Notes: generated from the sequence alone by a model not told the origin. A stretch of 64,000 bases of DNA from Petropleomorpha daqingensis (GCF_013408985.1 NZ_JACBZT010000001.1:2976001-3040000); one strand, 5' to 3'. Positions 33,796-42,698 are shown, numbered from the stretch's first letter. A program made the numbers and translations.

Positions 33796-34290
33796 ATGGT
33801 CATCACCCGTACGGCCCTGGGCAGGAACGGTTTCCGGGGCGGGATCGACGTCCGGGTGAGTCTCCGGCACGACGCCGGGGTCGCCAACGACTCGGCCTTC
33901 GACGGCGCCTGGTGGCCGCGGGGGCAGGACCTCACCGTCGAGCTGCCCGAGCTCATCGCCGAGCTCGGCCGCCGCGGCGTCCGCGTGGAGCGGTTCACCT
34001 ACTCGCTCGAGGCGTGGGAGGCGATCCCGCGCAAGATCGCCGTGCTGGGCCGCGTCGTGCGCACCGGCGGCTTCCGCAGCATGGACCCGCAGGTGGTCTG
34101 CATCAGCTGGGACGGCGGCGACCGCCGGGCCGACCTGCTGGTCATCCCGCCGGAGACCGACGTCGTCACCGGCGCCCGCGCCCTGCGGCTGTGCACCCGC
34201 CGCGGCCTGCCGCGCTCGCCGTCGATGGTGCTCGCCGCCGCCCGCGCCACCCCGATCCCGCAGGTGCCGGAGCTGACCCCGGCGAGCTAG
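33796..34290 (+). CDS. DUF5994 family protein
   Basis: A 164-residue soluble protein. The stretch FDGAWWPRGQDLTVELPELIAELGRRGVRVERFTYSLEAW, with its DGAWWPR motif, is the hallmark of DUF5994, an actinobacterial family of unknown function. The later FRSMDPQVVCISWDGGDRRADLLVIPPET is also typical. ATG at 33796 is 107 bases after the last palindrome; a TACGTT box at 33729-33734 could serve as -10. No enzyme motif is recognised. Confidence 0.85.
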   Translation: MVITRTALGRNGFRGGIDVRVSLRHDAGVANDSAFDGAWWPRGQDLTVELPELIAELGRRGVRVERFTYSLEAWEAIPRKIAVLGRVVRTGGFRSMDPQVVCISWDGGDRRADLLVIPPETDVVTGARALRLCTRRGLPRSPSMVLAAARATPIPQVPELTPAS

Positions 34291-34357
34291 TCGAAGGACC
34301 GTTCCGCTTCGGGCGAACCCGCTGGACGAGGGGGAGCGGCTCCGCTGGAGTGGGGCC

Positions 34358-35332
34358 ATGCGCCTGCTCGTCCTCGGTGGGACCCACTTCCTCGGCCGGC
34401 ACGTCGTCACCTCCGCCCTCGAGCGCGGGCACGACGTCGCCACGTTCACCCGCGGCGTCTCCGGGGAGCCGCCCGAGGGCGCCCGCGCGCTGCACGGCGA
34501 CCGCGACGACCCCGACGCGCTGCCCGCGGCCCTCGACGGCTGGGCGCCCGAGCTCGTCGTCGACACCTCCTGCCAGTCCCGTCCGGCGGCGACCAACGCC
34601 GCCGCCGTCCTGGCCGACGTCGCCGGCTACGCGTTCGTCAGCAGCCTCAACGCCTACCGCACCTGGCCGCCCGGCCCGATCGGACCCGAGGACGACGAGC
34701 CGACCTGGGAGACCGACGAGGACGAGTACGGCCAGAACAAGGCCGCGGCCGAGCGGATCCTCGGCGAGGCGCTCGGCGACCGGTTCCTCACCGCGCGGGC
34801 GGGGTTGATCATCGGCCCGCACGACCCGCTCTACCGGCTCGGCTGGTGGCTGGACCGGATCGCCCGCGGCGGCCTCGTCGTCGTCCCGGCGCACCTCGAC
34901 CAGCCGATCGCCGTCGTCGACGCGCGCGACCTCGCCGACTGGCTGGTGGCCATGGCCGAGCAGGGGCAGGGCGGTGCGGTGAACGCGACCGGCCCGGCCG
35001 GTATGACCACGCTCGGCGGCCTGCTCGACGTCTGCCGGGAGGTCACGGACGGCGACGCCGAGTGGGTGCCGATCCCGGACACCGAGCTGCTCGCCGCCGG
35101 CGTGCAGGAGTGGGTGCACCTGCCGCTGTGGCTGGCCGACGAGACCGCCCGCACGGCCTGGGACGTCGACACCTCCCGCGCCCGCGAGCTCGGGCTGCCC
35201 AGCCGGCCGGTGCGCGACTCGGTCGCCGACACCTGGGCCTGGATGCAGGACAGCGGGCGACCGGAACCACGTCCCGGTCGCCCGCTGCCGGGCCTGCCGC
35301 CCGAGCTCGAGGATCAGTTGCTGGCGGGCTGA
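34358..35332 (+). CDS. NAD-dependent epimerase/dehydratase family protein (atypical SDR)
   Basis: A 324-residue Rossmann protein. The N-terminal LLVLGGTHFLGRHVVTSALERGHDVATFTRG is an SDR nucleotide-binding motif of the GGxxFxG type common to nucleotide-sugar epimerase-like proteins. YAFVSSLNAYRTW and EYGQNKAAAER supply the Ser, Tyr and Lys region; the Tyr-x-x-x-Lys motif is present as YGQNK. The C-terminal part binds the substrate. Related actinobacterial proteins are often described as reductases. The end overlaps the convergent TauE/SafE gene by 19 bases. Confidence 0.87.
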   Translation: MRLLVLGGTHFLGRHVVTSALERGHDVATFTRGVSGEPPEGARALHGDRDDPDALPAALDGWAPELVVDTSCQSRPAATNAAAVLADVAGYAFVSSLNAYRTWPPGPIGPEDDEPTWETDEDEYGQNKAAAERILGEALGDRFLTARAGLIIGPHDPLYRLGWWLDRIARGGLVVVPAHLDQPIAVVDARDLADWLVAMAEQGQGGAVNATGPAGMTTLGGLLDVCREVTDGDAEWVPIPDTELLAAGVQEWVHLPLWLADETARTAWDVDTSRARELGLPSRPVRDSVADTWAWMQDSGRPEPRPGRPLPGLPPELEDQLLAG

Positions 35333-36243
35333 GGCTCCGGCTGCTCCTCGGCGACGTTCGCCTCGACCGTCTCCAGCGCGCGCTCCTTGCGGTACTGCCG
35401 GAAGGAGTGCACGACCGCCAGTGCCCACACCGCGTAGAGCAGCGCGTAGACGCTGTAGCGCACGGGGTCCGACGCGTCGATCCAGTCGCTCGTCAGCAGC
35501 GTGCGGGTGTTGGTGACCACGATGATGCCGCCGACCAGCGACCCGAGCAGCCGCGGCGGGATGTGCCGCACCAGCCAGGCGGCGATCGGGGCGGCGACCA
35601 GCCCGCCGGCGAGCAGCCCGAGCACCCAGACGAAGTTCACGCCCTGCGAGCCCAGGGCCAGCAGGAAGCCGAGGCTCGAGGCGAGCGCGACGAGGAACTC
35701 CGAGGTGTCGATCGACCCGATCACCTTGCGCGGCTCGAGGCGGCCGCTGGCCAGCAGCGCCGGGGTGCCGACCGGCCCCCAGCCGCCGCCACCGGTGGCG
35801 TCGACGAAGCCCGCGACGAGGCCGAGCGGGGTGAGGAAGCGCTTGCGCAGCGGCTTGCCGAGGTTGCGCCGGTCGATGCCGCGCAGCGTGAACCGAACGA
35901 GCAGGTAGACGCCGAGGGCCAGGAGGATCAGCGACATCACCGGCGCGGCGACCTCGGTGGACAGGTGCGAGAGCACCGTGGCACCGGCGAAGGCGCCGAT
36001 CGCGCCGGGGACGCCGACGCGCAGCACCACGCGCCAGTCGACGTTGCCGAACCTCCAGTGCGCCACTCCGGAGGCCAGGGTGGTGCCGATCTCGGCGAGG
36101 TGCACGGTGGCCGAGGCCGCGGCGGGGTTGGTGCCGATCGCCAGCAGCAGCGTCGTGGACGTGACGCCGTAGGCCATGCCGAGGCTGCCGTCGACGAGCT
36201 GGGCGCCCAGGCCGACCAGGGCGAGCAGGACGAGGGTCTTCAC
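35314..36243 (-). CDS. TauE/SafE family sulphite/sulphonate exporter-type permease
   Basis: A 309-residue membrane protein with eight or so helices. The two family repeats start LVDGSLGMAYGVTSTTLLLAIGTNPAAASATVHLAEIGTTLASGVAHW and LVAGFVDATGGGGWGPVGTPALLASGRLEPRKVIGSIDTSEFLVALASSLGFLL. GTG at 36243 is used. A 27-residue cysteine leader peptide ends 69 bases upstream, which strongly suggests a sulphur-related transport role and cysteine-responsive control. Transport direction and substrate (sulphite, thiosulphate, sulphonate) cannot be read. Confidence 0.92.
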   Translation of the reverse strand: MKTLVLLALVGLGAQLVDGSLGMAYGVTSTTLLLAIGTNPAAASATVHLAEIGTTLASGVAHWRFGNVDWRVVLRVGVPGAIGAFAGATVLSHLSTEVAAPVMSLILLALGVYLLVRFTLRGIDRRNLGKPLRKRFLTPLGLVAGFVDATGGGGWGPVGTPALLASGRLEPRKVIGSIDTSEFLVALASSLGFLLALGSQGVNFVWVLGLLAGGLVAAPIAAWLVRHIPPRLLGSLVGGIIVVTNTRTLLTSDWIDASDPVRYSVYALLYAVWALAVVHSFRQYRKERALETVEANVAEEQPEPQPASN

Positions 36244-36312
36244 GAGGGCTGGAACTCCGGGTTCGGGCGCGCGGGCACGGCGAGGCCCGGCGGCGAGGAA
36301 GGGGTGCGGGAG

Positions 36313-36396
36313 TCAGCAGCCCGGACAGGTGGCGGTGCAGACGCGCAGCAGGTCGACGTGGATCCTGCCCACGAGGAGCACTGCGGTCGCCGTCAC
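36313..36396 (-). CDS. Putative cysteine-responsive leader peptide upstream of the TauE/SafE gene
   Basis: A 27-residue frame, GTG at 36396 to TGA at 36313, ending LLRVCTATCPGC. The DLLRVC...C pattern is the signature of conserved actinobacterial leader peptides placed before sulphate-assimilation and sulphur transport genes. Three Cys codons lie in the last eight residues, so ribosome speed would report Cys-tRNA supply. A TAGACA box (36409-36404) ends 7 bases before the GTG, so the peptide is probably translated from a leaderless transcript that continues into the permease. It is too short for most gene finders. Confidence 0.88.
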   Translation of the reverse strand: MTATAVLLVGRIHVDLLRVCTATCPGC

Positions 36397-36433
36397 GGCG
36401 CTATGTCTACCAGACCGATCGGGAATGGCGAGG

Positions 36434-36458
36434 CGCCGTCCCAGAGAGCGGGACGGCG
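36434..36458 (-). terminator. Hairpin after the MFS transporter gene
   Basis: CGCCGTCCC and GGGACGGCG pair around a 7-base AGAGAGC loop. The hairpin begins 3 bases beyond the MFS stop and separates it from the leader-peptide promoter. Confidence 0.7.
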
Positions 36459-36460
36459 GC

Positions 36461-37876
36461 TCAGTCCGGCTCCAGGACGTCGCGGCGGATGGTGACCCAC
36501 GCGATGATCCCGCCCACCGCGAACAGCACCGAGCAGACGACGAGCGCGGTGCGGTAGCCCGCCGTGAAGACCTCCGGGTGGTCGTAGTCGGTGCCCGAGA
36601 GGCCCACGGCGACCGGCAGCGCGGCGACGGCCAGCAGCTGCGCGGCCCGCGCGACGGCGTTGTTGACGCCGCTGGCGATCCCCGCCTTCGAGTCCGGCGC
36701 CGCGCCCAGGACGGTCGCGGTCAGGGGGGCAACCGTCGTGGCCATGCCGAGACCCTGCAGCAGCGAGCCCGGCAGCACCTCGAGCCAGTACGGCGCGCTG
36801 CCGTCGACCCCGACCAGGTACAGGGTGCCGGCGGAGGCGATCAGCGGCCCCACCGTCATCGGGATCCGCGGGCCGATCCGCTCGGCGAGGGCGCCGGCGC
36901 GCGGTGAGAGCAGGGTGATGAGCAGGATCGAGGGCAGCATCGCCGCGCCGGCGGCCGTGGCGCCGTAGCCGAGCACCTCCTGCAGCTGCAGCACGAGGAA
37001 CAGCGAGAAACCGGCCAGCGCCGCGTAGACGGCGAACGTGGAGAGGTTCGCCCCGGTGAACTGCCGCTCGGCGAACAGCTGCAGCGGCAGCATCGGGTCC
37101 GCCGCCCGCCGCTCGCGTACCACGAACGCCACGCCGGCCAGCACCCCGAGGGCGGCGGCGATCCACACGTCGGGACGGCCGGGGTCCTCGCCGGCGGTGA
37201 TGAGCGCGTAGGTGATCCCGCCCAGGCCCAGCGCGCCGAACACGGCCCCGGCGTAGTCGAAGCGCCCGTGGTGGGCGCCGTCCCGGCTCTCGGGCACGTG
37301 CCGCGGCGCGACGACGAGGATCACCGCGGCGATCGGCACGTTGATGAAGAACACCAGCCGCCAGCTCGCCACGTCGACCAGGGCACCGCCGAGGAAGGGC
37401 CCGACCAGCCCGGCGATGCCGGCCAGCGACGACCAGATGCCGATCGCCCGCCCGCGGTCGCCGTGCCGGACCGACGACTGGATCAGCGAGAGGCTGCCGG
37501 GCGTCAGCAGCGCGCCCCCGATGCCCTGCAGCGCCCGCGCGGCGACGAGCTGCCAGGGGACCTGGGCCAGCCCGCAGAGCAGGGACGCCGCGGCGAACCA
37601 GGCCACGCCGATGAGGAAGACCTTGCGGCGGCCGTACCGGTCGCCGAGCGAACCGCCGAGCAGGATCAGCCCGGCGAGGGTGAGCGTGTAGCCCGACAGC
37701 GTCCACTGCAGGTCGGCCAGCCCCGCGTCGAGCTCGCGGCCGATCGAGGGCAGGGCGACGTTGACCGCCGTCCCGTCGAGGAACGCCATGCCCGAGGCGA
37801 GCACGGTGACCGCGATCAGCCACCGGCCGCGCGTCGTCCTGAGCGCGACCGGTTGCTCGATCTGCCCGGCGGTCAC
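36461..37876 (-). CDS. MFS transporter, DHA2 (EmrB/QacA) drug-efflux family
   Basis: A 471-residue protein with about 14 membrane helices. The N-terminal half carries LDGTAVNVALPSIGRELDAGLADLQWTLSGYTLTLAGLILLGGSLGDRYGRRKVFLIG, including the GDRYGRRK loop motif A, and later AARALQGIGGALLTPGSLSLI, the motif C region of drug/H+ antiporters. Likely role is proton-driven export of hydrophobic drugs or metabolites. GTG at 37876. It follows the PiT gene by 13 bases on the same strand, so readthrough expression is possible although the functions differ. Confidence 0.92.
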   Translation of the reverse strand: MTAGQIEQPVALRTTRGRWLIAVTVLASGMAFLDGTAVNVALPSIGRELDAGLADLQWTLSGYTLTLAGLILLGGSLGDRYGRRKVFLIGVAWFAAASLLCGLAQVPWQLVAARALQGIGGALLTPGSLSLIQSSVRHGDRGRAIGIWSSLAGIAGLVGPFLGGALVDVASWRLVFFINVPIAAVILVVAPRHVPESRDGAHHGRFDYAGAVFGALGLGGITYALITAGEDPGRPDVWIAAALGVLAGVAFVVRERRAADPMLPLQLFAERQFTGANLSTFAVYAALAGFSLFLVLQLQEVLGYGATAAGAAMLPSILLITLLSPRAGALAERIGPRIPMTVGPLIASAGTLYLVGVDGSAPYWLEVLPGSLLQGLGMATTVAPLTATVLGAAPDSKAGIASGVNNAVARAAQLLAVAALPVAVGLSGTDYDHPEVFTAGYRTALVVCSVLFAVGGIIAWVTIRRDVLEPD

Positions 37877-37889
37877 CGGGGCGATCCTG

Positions 37890-38897
37890 TCAGCCGACGA
37901 TCGCGTGCGTGAGCCAGTAGGCCAGAGCGGCGACGATGCCCGCCGCGGGCAGCGTGAGCACCCAGGCGACGACGATGTTGCCGGCCACGCCCCAGCGCAC
38001 CGCCGACAGCCGCCGGGTCGCGCCGACGCCCATGATCGAGGTGGTCGTGATGTGCGTCGTGGACACCGGGACGGCGAACACCGTGGCGGTCGCGATCATG
38101 ACGCCCGACGCCACGGTCTGGGCCGCGAAGCCACCGGCCGGGGTGAGCTGGATGACCCGGCGACCGAGGGTGCGGATGATCCGGAAGCCGCCGGAGTAGG
38201 TGCCGGCGCTGATCGCCAGTGCCGAGGCGAGGATCACCCACAGCGGGACCTCGAAGTTCTCCTCCGAGAGGTGGCCCGAGGTGATCAGCGCCAGCGTGAT
38301 GATGCCCATCGTCTTCTGGGCGTCCTGCGTGCCGTGGCCGAACGCCATCGCGGCCGAGCTGAAGATCTGCGCCCGGCGGAAGCCCCGCTCCGTGCGGTGC
38401 GCCGCCCGGTTCCGGAAGGTCCAGAGGATGGCGAGCATGAACAGGTAGCCCAGGCCGAAGCCGACCAGCGGCGACAGCACCATGGGGATGACGACCTTGT
38501 CGACGATCCCCATCCACTGCACGGACTCGGCCGCGGCGAGCGCCGCCCCGACCAGGCCGCCGATCAGGGCGTGCGAGGACGACGAGGGCAGCCCGAAGTA
38601 CCAGGTGATCAGGTTCCACGCGATCGCGCCGATGAGCGCGGCGAAGACCACCTGCAGCCCGCCCGGGCCGGACGGCGGGTCGATGATCCCGGCGCCGACG
38701 GTGGCCGCCACCTTGGTGGAGATCAGCGCGCCGACCAGGTTCATCACCGCCGCCAGGGCCAGCGCCACCCGGGGGGTGAGGGCCTTGGTCGAGACGGCGA
38801 CCGCGATGGCGTTGGCCGCGTCGTGGAAGCCGTTGGTGTAGTCGAACGCCAGTGCCACCACGACGATGACGATCAGCGCCAGGAAGAGCCCGTCCAT
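37890..38897 (-). CDS. pit: Low-affinity inorganic phosphate transporter, PiT family
   Basis: A 335-residue membrane permease. The two PiT signature repeats are visible: FDYTNGFHDAANAIAVAVSTKAL near the N-terminus and FAVPVSTTHITTTSIMGVGATRR near the C-terminus, plus GLPSSSSHALIGGLVGAAL and AFGHGTQDAQKTMGII. Members move metal-phosphate with protons. It starts 8 bases after the DUF47 gene, the classic PiT-accessory pairing, so the two are one operon. Confidence 0.94.
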   Translation of the reverse strand: MDGLFLALIVIVVVALAFDYTNGFHDAANAIAVAVSTKALTPRVALALAAVMNLVGALISTKVAATVGAGIIDPPSGPGGLQVVFAALIGAIAWNLITWYFGLPSSSSHALIGGLVGAALAAAESVQWMGIVDKVVIPMVLSPLVGFGLGYLFMLAILWTFRNRAAHRTERGFRRAQIFSSAAMAFGHGTQDAQKTMGIITLALITSGHLSEENFEVPLWVILASALAISAGTYSGGFRIIRTLGRRVIQLTPAGGFAAQTVASGVMIATATVFAVPVSTTHITTTSIMGVGATRRLSAVRWGVAGNIVVAWVLTLPAAGIVAALAYWLTHAIVG

Positions 38898-38905
38898 GGG
38901 AGGGG

Positions 38906-39523
38906 TCAGGACTCCTTGACCGCGATCGTCTCGACCACGTTGGCCACGTGCTCGAAGGCGTCGGCCGCCTCCTCGAGCTGGTCGGCCACCTCCTTGAGCT
39001 TGAGGATCTCCAGCGCGTCGAACTCGCCGCTGTAGAGGCGCGAGATCAGCCGGCGGTAGAGCTTGTCCGCCTCGTTCTCGATCCGGTTGACCTCGATCCA
39101 GTACTCGGAGAGGTCCTTGAACGTCCGCAGCCGCGGCATCGCCTCGGCCGTGGTCTGCGCGGCCCGCTGCAGCAGCGCGGTCTGCTGGCTCATCTCGGCC
39201 GGGAGGGTGCCCAGGCCGGTGAGGATCACCAGATCGGCGGCCGCCTCCACGAAGTCCATGACGTCGTCGAGGTCGCTGGCCAGGTTGTAGATGTCCTCGC
39301 GGTCGAACGGCGTCACGAAGCTGGTGTTCAGCTGCCGGAAGATCGCGTGCGTCGACTGGTCACCGGCGTGCTCGAGCTCGCGCAGCTTCCCGGCCAGCTC
39401 CTCACGGCGGGCGTGGTCGTGGATGAAGTCCGAGAGGACGTTCGTCGCCTCGACCAGGTTCTCCGCCGAGGCGGTGAACAGCGGGTAGAAGCTCGAGTCC
39501 TTGGGGGACAGGCTGAAGGGCAC
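38906..39523 (-). CDS. DUF47 family (PhoU-like) PiT accessory protein
   Basis: A 205-residue all-helical protein of the DUF47/PhoU-like family (FYPLFTASAENLVEATNVLSDFIHDHA, then LEHAGDQSTHAIFRQLNTSFVTPFDREDIYNLASDLDDVMDFVEAAADL, and IENEADKLYRRLISRLYSG). These proteins associate with PiT transporters and modulate phosphate uptake. GTG at 39523. The 86 bases upstream contain a TAAGCT -10-like box and a TTCACC-like element, but no clear PHO box. Confidence 0.92.
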   Translation of the reverse strand: MPFSLSPKDSSFYPLFTASAENLVEATNVLSDFIHDHARREELAGKLRELEHAGDQSTHAIFRQLNTSFVTPFDREDIYNLASDLDDVMDFVEAAADLVILTGLGTLPAEMSQQTALLQRAAQTTAEAMPRLRTFKDLSEYWIEVNRIENEADKLYRRLISRLYSGEFDALEILKLKEVADQLEEAADAFEHVANVVETIAVKES

Positions 39524-39609
39524 GCGTGCTCCGTGGTCGGCGAACGGTTCGGCGCGGGGGAGGTTCCGCGGCCGTCGGGCAGCTTAGGTGCCCAACCTTC
39601 GGCCTCCGT

Positions 39610-40164
39610 TCACCTACCCGTTGCTTCCTCCTGCCGAGTGTCGTCCGCGAGAGCGTCGATCAGGTCACTCCGGGCACGCGCCACGCGGGAGCGGATGGTG
39701 CCGACGGGGCACCCGACCACCTCCGCGGCCTCGGCGTAGGGCAGGCCCAGCAGCTGCGTGAGCACGAACGCCTCGCGGCGGTCGGCGTCGAGCCGGTCGA
39801 GCAGATCGGTGACGACGGCGCCCTCGCCCACGGTGTCGGCGCCGTCCCCGCCGGCCAGCGCCTCGAGGTCGGTGTCGTCCCGGACCAGGGAGAACGGACG
39901 ACGGCGCCGCGTGCGGAGGGCGTCGGCGCACACCCGGCGGGCGATCGCCAGCAGCCAGGTGCGCAGCGACGAGCGGCCCTCGAAGCGGTGCAGCGAGCCG
40001 AAGGCGCGCAGGTAGGTCTCCTGCGCGAGGTCGTCGGCCGCCTGCGGGTCGCCGAGCGCCGCGCACAGCCGCCAGACGTCGGACTGGGTGGCCCGGACCA
40101 GCGCGGCAGCGGCGACCGGGTCGCCGTCCACGGCGTCCGCCGCGAGCCGCTCGAGTTCCTCCAC
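39610..40164 (-). CDS. ECF-type RNA polymerase sigma factor of the copper cluster
   Basis: A 184-residue ECF sigma factor. Region 2 is VRATQSDVWRLCAALGDPQAADDLAQETYLRAFGSLHRFEGRSSLRTWLLAIARRVCADALR; region 4 is LLDRLDADRREAFVLTQLLGLPYAEAAEVVGCPVGTIRSRVARAR. GTG at 40164 with GTGGAG upstream is preferred to a longer frame. It is divergent from the zinc-finger membrane protein and copper genes by 80 bases. It resembles mycobacterial SigC-like factors, which are linked to copper. Placing the sigma factor on the opposite strand from its presumed anti-sigma is unusual; the usual order is in tandem. Confidence 0.9.
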   Translation of the reverse strand: MEELERLAADAVDGDPVAAAALVRATQSDVWRLCAALGDPQAADDLAQETYLRAFGSLHRFEGRSSLRTWLLAIARRVCADALRTRRRRPFSLVRDDTDLEALAGGDGADTVGEGAVVTDLLDRLDADRREAFVLTQLLGLPYAEAAEVVGCPVGTIRSRVARARSDLIDALADDTRQEEATGR

Positions 40165-40208
40165 GTCTCCACTTTCGCAGCCGGGTGTCGAAAAAGCCGG
40201 GATCGTGC

Positions 40209-40235
40209 GGGAACCCACGTCCGCGCACGGGCGAC
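40209..40235 (+). promoter_or_regulatory. Candidate ECF-type promoter for the copper operon
   Basis: GGGAAC (40209-40214) is followed after 17 bases by CGAC (40232-40235), close to the GGAAC/CGTC layout of many ECF promoters. The -10 element ends 9 bases before the ATG at 40245, so the transcript would be nearly leaderless. This is a pattern match only. Confidence 0.4.
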
Positions 40236-40244
40236 TACTGCACC

Positions 40245-40883
40245 ATGCAGTGTCCTGCGTACCGCGAGGCGCTCTCCGCGCGGATCGACGGAGAACCCCT
40301 CGGCGTGCCCGAGCGCGCGCTCGACGAGCACCTCGCGACCTGCCCGGCCTGCGCCGCGTGGGCGGACGACGCCGCGCTCGTCACCCGCCGTGCCCGCCTG
40401 GCCGCTGCCCCGGTGGTGCCCGACCTGACCGCGCGGGTGCTCCAGGCGCTGCCGCGGGAGCTGCCCGGAACGGCCGCGGCCGCCCGCGCCCGGCTGGTCG
40501 AGACCGCGCTGCGCCTGGCGCTGCTGGCGATCGGCGTCGCGCAGGCGGGGATCGCCTGGCCGGTCCTGGCCGACGGTTCCATGAGCGCGCCCGTGCACAT
40601 GGCCCACGAGACCGGCGCCTGGAACCTCGCCCTGGCCGCTGCCTTCCTGGCCGTCGCGGCCGCGCCGCGCCTGGCCGCCGGGGCGCTGCCGTTCCTCGGC
40701 ACGTTCACGGTGCTGCTCACCGTCGTGACCGTGCGGGACCTCGGCAACGGGCACGTGCCGGCCGAGCGCGCGGTGGCGCACCTGCTGCTCGTCGCCGGGG
40801 TGCTGCTGGTCGCCGCGATGGCCTGGCGCGGCCGGCGCCGGCGGGCCGCGGCCGCGCCGGTGCGGAGCCGGGTGGTCGCGTGA
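40245..40883 (+). CDS. Membrane protein with N-terminal zinc-finger (zf-HC2), probable anti-sigma factor
   Basis: A 212-residue protein. Residues 2-35 hold a zf-HC2 type metal site (MQCPAYREALSARIDGE, then LDEHLATCPACAAW: H-x3-C-x2-C), which in anti-sigma proteins clamps the sigma factor. About four or five membrane helices follow (TALRLALLAIGVAQAGIAW, LALAAAFLAVAAAPRLAAGALPFLGTFTVLLTVVTV, HLLLVAGVLLVAAMAW). It heads the copper operon and lies opposite the ECF sigma gene. The role as its anti-sigma is inferred. The stop overlaps the copC-copD start. Confidence 0.85.
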   Translation: MQCPAYREALSARIDGEPLGVPERALDEHLATCPACAAWADDAALVTRRARLAAAPVVPDLTARVLQALPRELPGTAAAARARLVETALRLALLAIGVAQAGIAWPVLADGSMSAPVHMAHETGAWNLALAAAFLAVAAAPRLAAGALPFLGTFTVLLTVVTVRDLGNGHVPAERAVAHLLLVAGVLLVAAMAWRGRRRRAAAAPVRSRVVA

Positions 40884-42658
40884 GGCGCCGCGCGCTCGCG
40901 CTGCTGGTCGCGCTGCTCGGCGGGTTCCTGGTCTCCGGCGTCGTCCTGGCCGGTCCCGCGGCAGCGCACGCCGAGCTGGAGTCGACCAACCCCGAGGACG
41001 GCGCCCGGCTGTCCAGCGCGCCGGCGCAGGTGACGCTGCACTTCAGCGAGGGCGTCTCCCTCGGTGCCGGGTACGCGAGAGTGCTCGACGCGCGCCAGCA
41101 GCGGGTGGACACCGGGGCGCCGAAGGTGAGCGGCGACGTCGTCACGATCCCGCTGCGCGACACGCTGCCCGAGGGCGGGTACCTGGTCACCTACCGGGTG
41201 ATCTCGGCCGACTCGCACCCCGTGGCGGGGGCGTTCTCCTTCGCCGTCGGCAACGGGCCGCTGATCACGGCCGGCGCCGGCGACGTCAGCCAGGCGACCG
41301 ATGCCGGTGTGGCGGTGGCGCTGCCGGTCGCCCGATGGCTCGGCTTCGCCGGCCTCGCGCTGGCCGTCGGCATCCCGGTGCTGCTCATGGTCTGCTGGCC
41401 CGGCGGCTGGACGTCGGTGCGGCTGCGCCGGCTGAGCGAGGGCGGCGCGATCGCCGCCGCGCTGGGGGCGCTGGGCTCCTTCGCCGTCCAGGGGCCGTAC
41501 GCCGCCGGCGCCGGGCTCGGGTCGGTGTTCGACACCGCGCTGCTCGACACGACGGCGAGCACCACCTACGGCGTCGTCCTCATGATCCGGACGTTGCTGG
41601 CGCTGTACCTCGTGGCCGCACTGGCCCCCGCCTGGCGGCGCGGTGAGCCGCCGACGTCCTGGATGCTGCCGGCGTCCGGGGTGGCCGCGCTCGGCCTGGT
41701 CGTCACGACCGCGGCGGTCGGGCACCCGGTTGCCGGCCCGTGGCCCGGGCTGGAGCTGCCGATCGCGGTCGTGCACGTGGCGGCGATGACCGTCTGGCTG
41801 GGCGGGCTGACCGGGCTGGTGGTCGGCGTCCTGCGGCCCGGGATCCCGGCGGACGACCTCGCCGTGGCCATGCCGCGGTTCTCCCGGATGGCGTTCGGCG
41901 CGGTGGTGGCCCTGGTGGTCACCGGGATCGTGCAGGCGGTGCGCGAGGTGGGCACCCCGGCGGCGCTGGTCTCGACCGAGTACGGCTGGCTGCTGGTGAC
42001 CAAGCTGCTGATCGTCGCGGTGATCCTGGCGGCGGCCGGCGTCTCGCGGGTGTGGGTGCAGCAGCACCTCGGCGTGCACCACCGGCCCGCCGGCAGCCGG
42101 CGGGTGACCGCGCACGCGTTCGCCGCCGAGCCGTCCGACCCGGTCGCCGAGGACGTCGACGACGCCGTCGTCGAGCGCAGGCGCGCCCAGGCGGGTGACG
42201 CGGTGGCGGCCCTGCCGCGGCTGCGGCGCTCGGTGGTGGTCGAGCTGCTGCTCGCCGTCGTCGTCCTGGGGGTGACGTCGGTGCTGGTCGGCACGCCGCC
42301 GGCCGCGAGCGCCGTCGTCCAGCCGGTCGACACCACCCTGCCGCTGAAGGGGACGTCGGGGACCTCGGGCAGCGTGCAGGTGTCGATCGAGCCCGCGTCG
42401 ACCGGGCCGAACGTGCTGCACGTCTACCTGTTCGACGACGCCGGCCAGCTCACCCAGCCGGCCGGGATCACGGTGACGATCGCCGAGCCCTCGCAGCAGC
42501 TCGGGCCGATCGACGTGAAGCTCCAGCCCGCCGGGCCCGGTCACTACTCGGCCGACGCGATGGACATCCCGGCGGCCGGCACCTGGACCTTGCAGATCAG
42601 CGTCCGCAAGGACGAGTTCACCGCCTACACGGCCAGCACCACCTTCCCGGTCAGGTGA
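40880..42658 (+). CDS. CopC-CopD fusion, copper import/resistance membrane protein
   Basis: A 592-residue protein. Signal peptide (LALLVALLGGFLVSGVVLAGPAAA-H) gives a mature N-terminal His, then the CopC domain (HAELESTNPEDGARLSSAPAQVTLHFSEGV, VISADSHPVAGAFSFAVG) with the Cu ligands His-1 and the later D-x-H. Residues about 155-490 are the CopD membrane domain with eight helices (LPIAVVHVAAMTVWLGGLTGLVVGVL). A further extracytoplasmic domain of about 110 residues ends the protein. GTG at 40880 overlaps the preceding stop. It probably moves copper across the membrane for oxidase maturation or detoxification. Confidence 0.92.
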   Translation: MRRRALALLVALLGGFLVSGVVLAGPAAAHAELESTNPEDGARLSSAPAQVTLHFSEGVSLGAGYARVLDARQQRVDTGAPKVSGDVVTIPLRDTLPEGGYLVTYRVISADSHPVAGAFSFAVGNGPLITAGAGDVSQATDAGVAVALPVARWLGFAGLALAVGIPVLLMVCWPGGWTSVRLRRLSEGGAIAAALGALGSFAVQGPYAAGAGLGSVFDTALLDTTASTTYGVVLMIRTLLALYLVAALAPAWRRGEPPTSWMLPASGVAALGLVVTTAAVGHPVAGPWPGLELPIAVVHVAAMTVWLGGLTGLVVGVLRPGIPADDLAVAMPRFSRMAFGAVVALVVTGIVQAVREVGTPAALVSTEYGWLLVTKLLIVAVILAAAGVSRVWVQQHLGVHHRPAGSRRVTAHAFAAEPSDPVAEDVDDAVVERRRAQAGDAVAALPRLRRSVVVELLLAVVVLGVTSVLVGTPPAASAVVQPVDTTLPLKGTSGTSGSVQVSIEPASTGPNVLHVYLFDDAGQLTQPAGITVTIAEPSQQLGPIDVKLQPAGPGHYSADAMDIPAAGTWTLQISVRKDEFTAYTASTTFPVR

Positions 42659-42698
42659 CCGTGGAAGCCGTGACCCGAGAACAACCCTGAGGAGAGCT

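Noticed and set aside
39524-39609. A PHO box upstream of the DUF47/PiT operon
   Set aside because: One TTCACC-like element exists, but there is no convincing second repeat at 11-base spacing.
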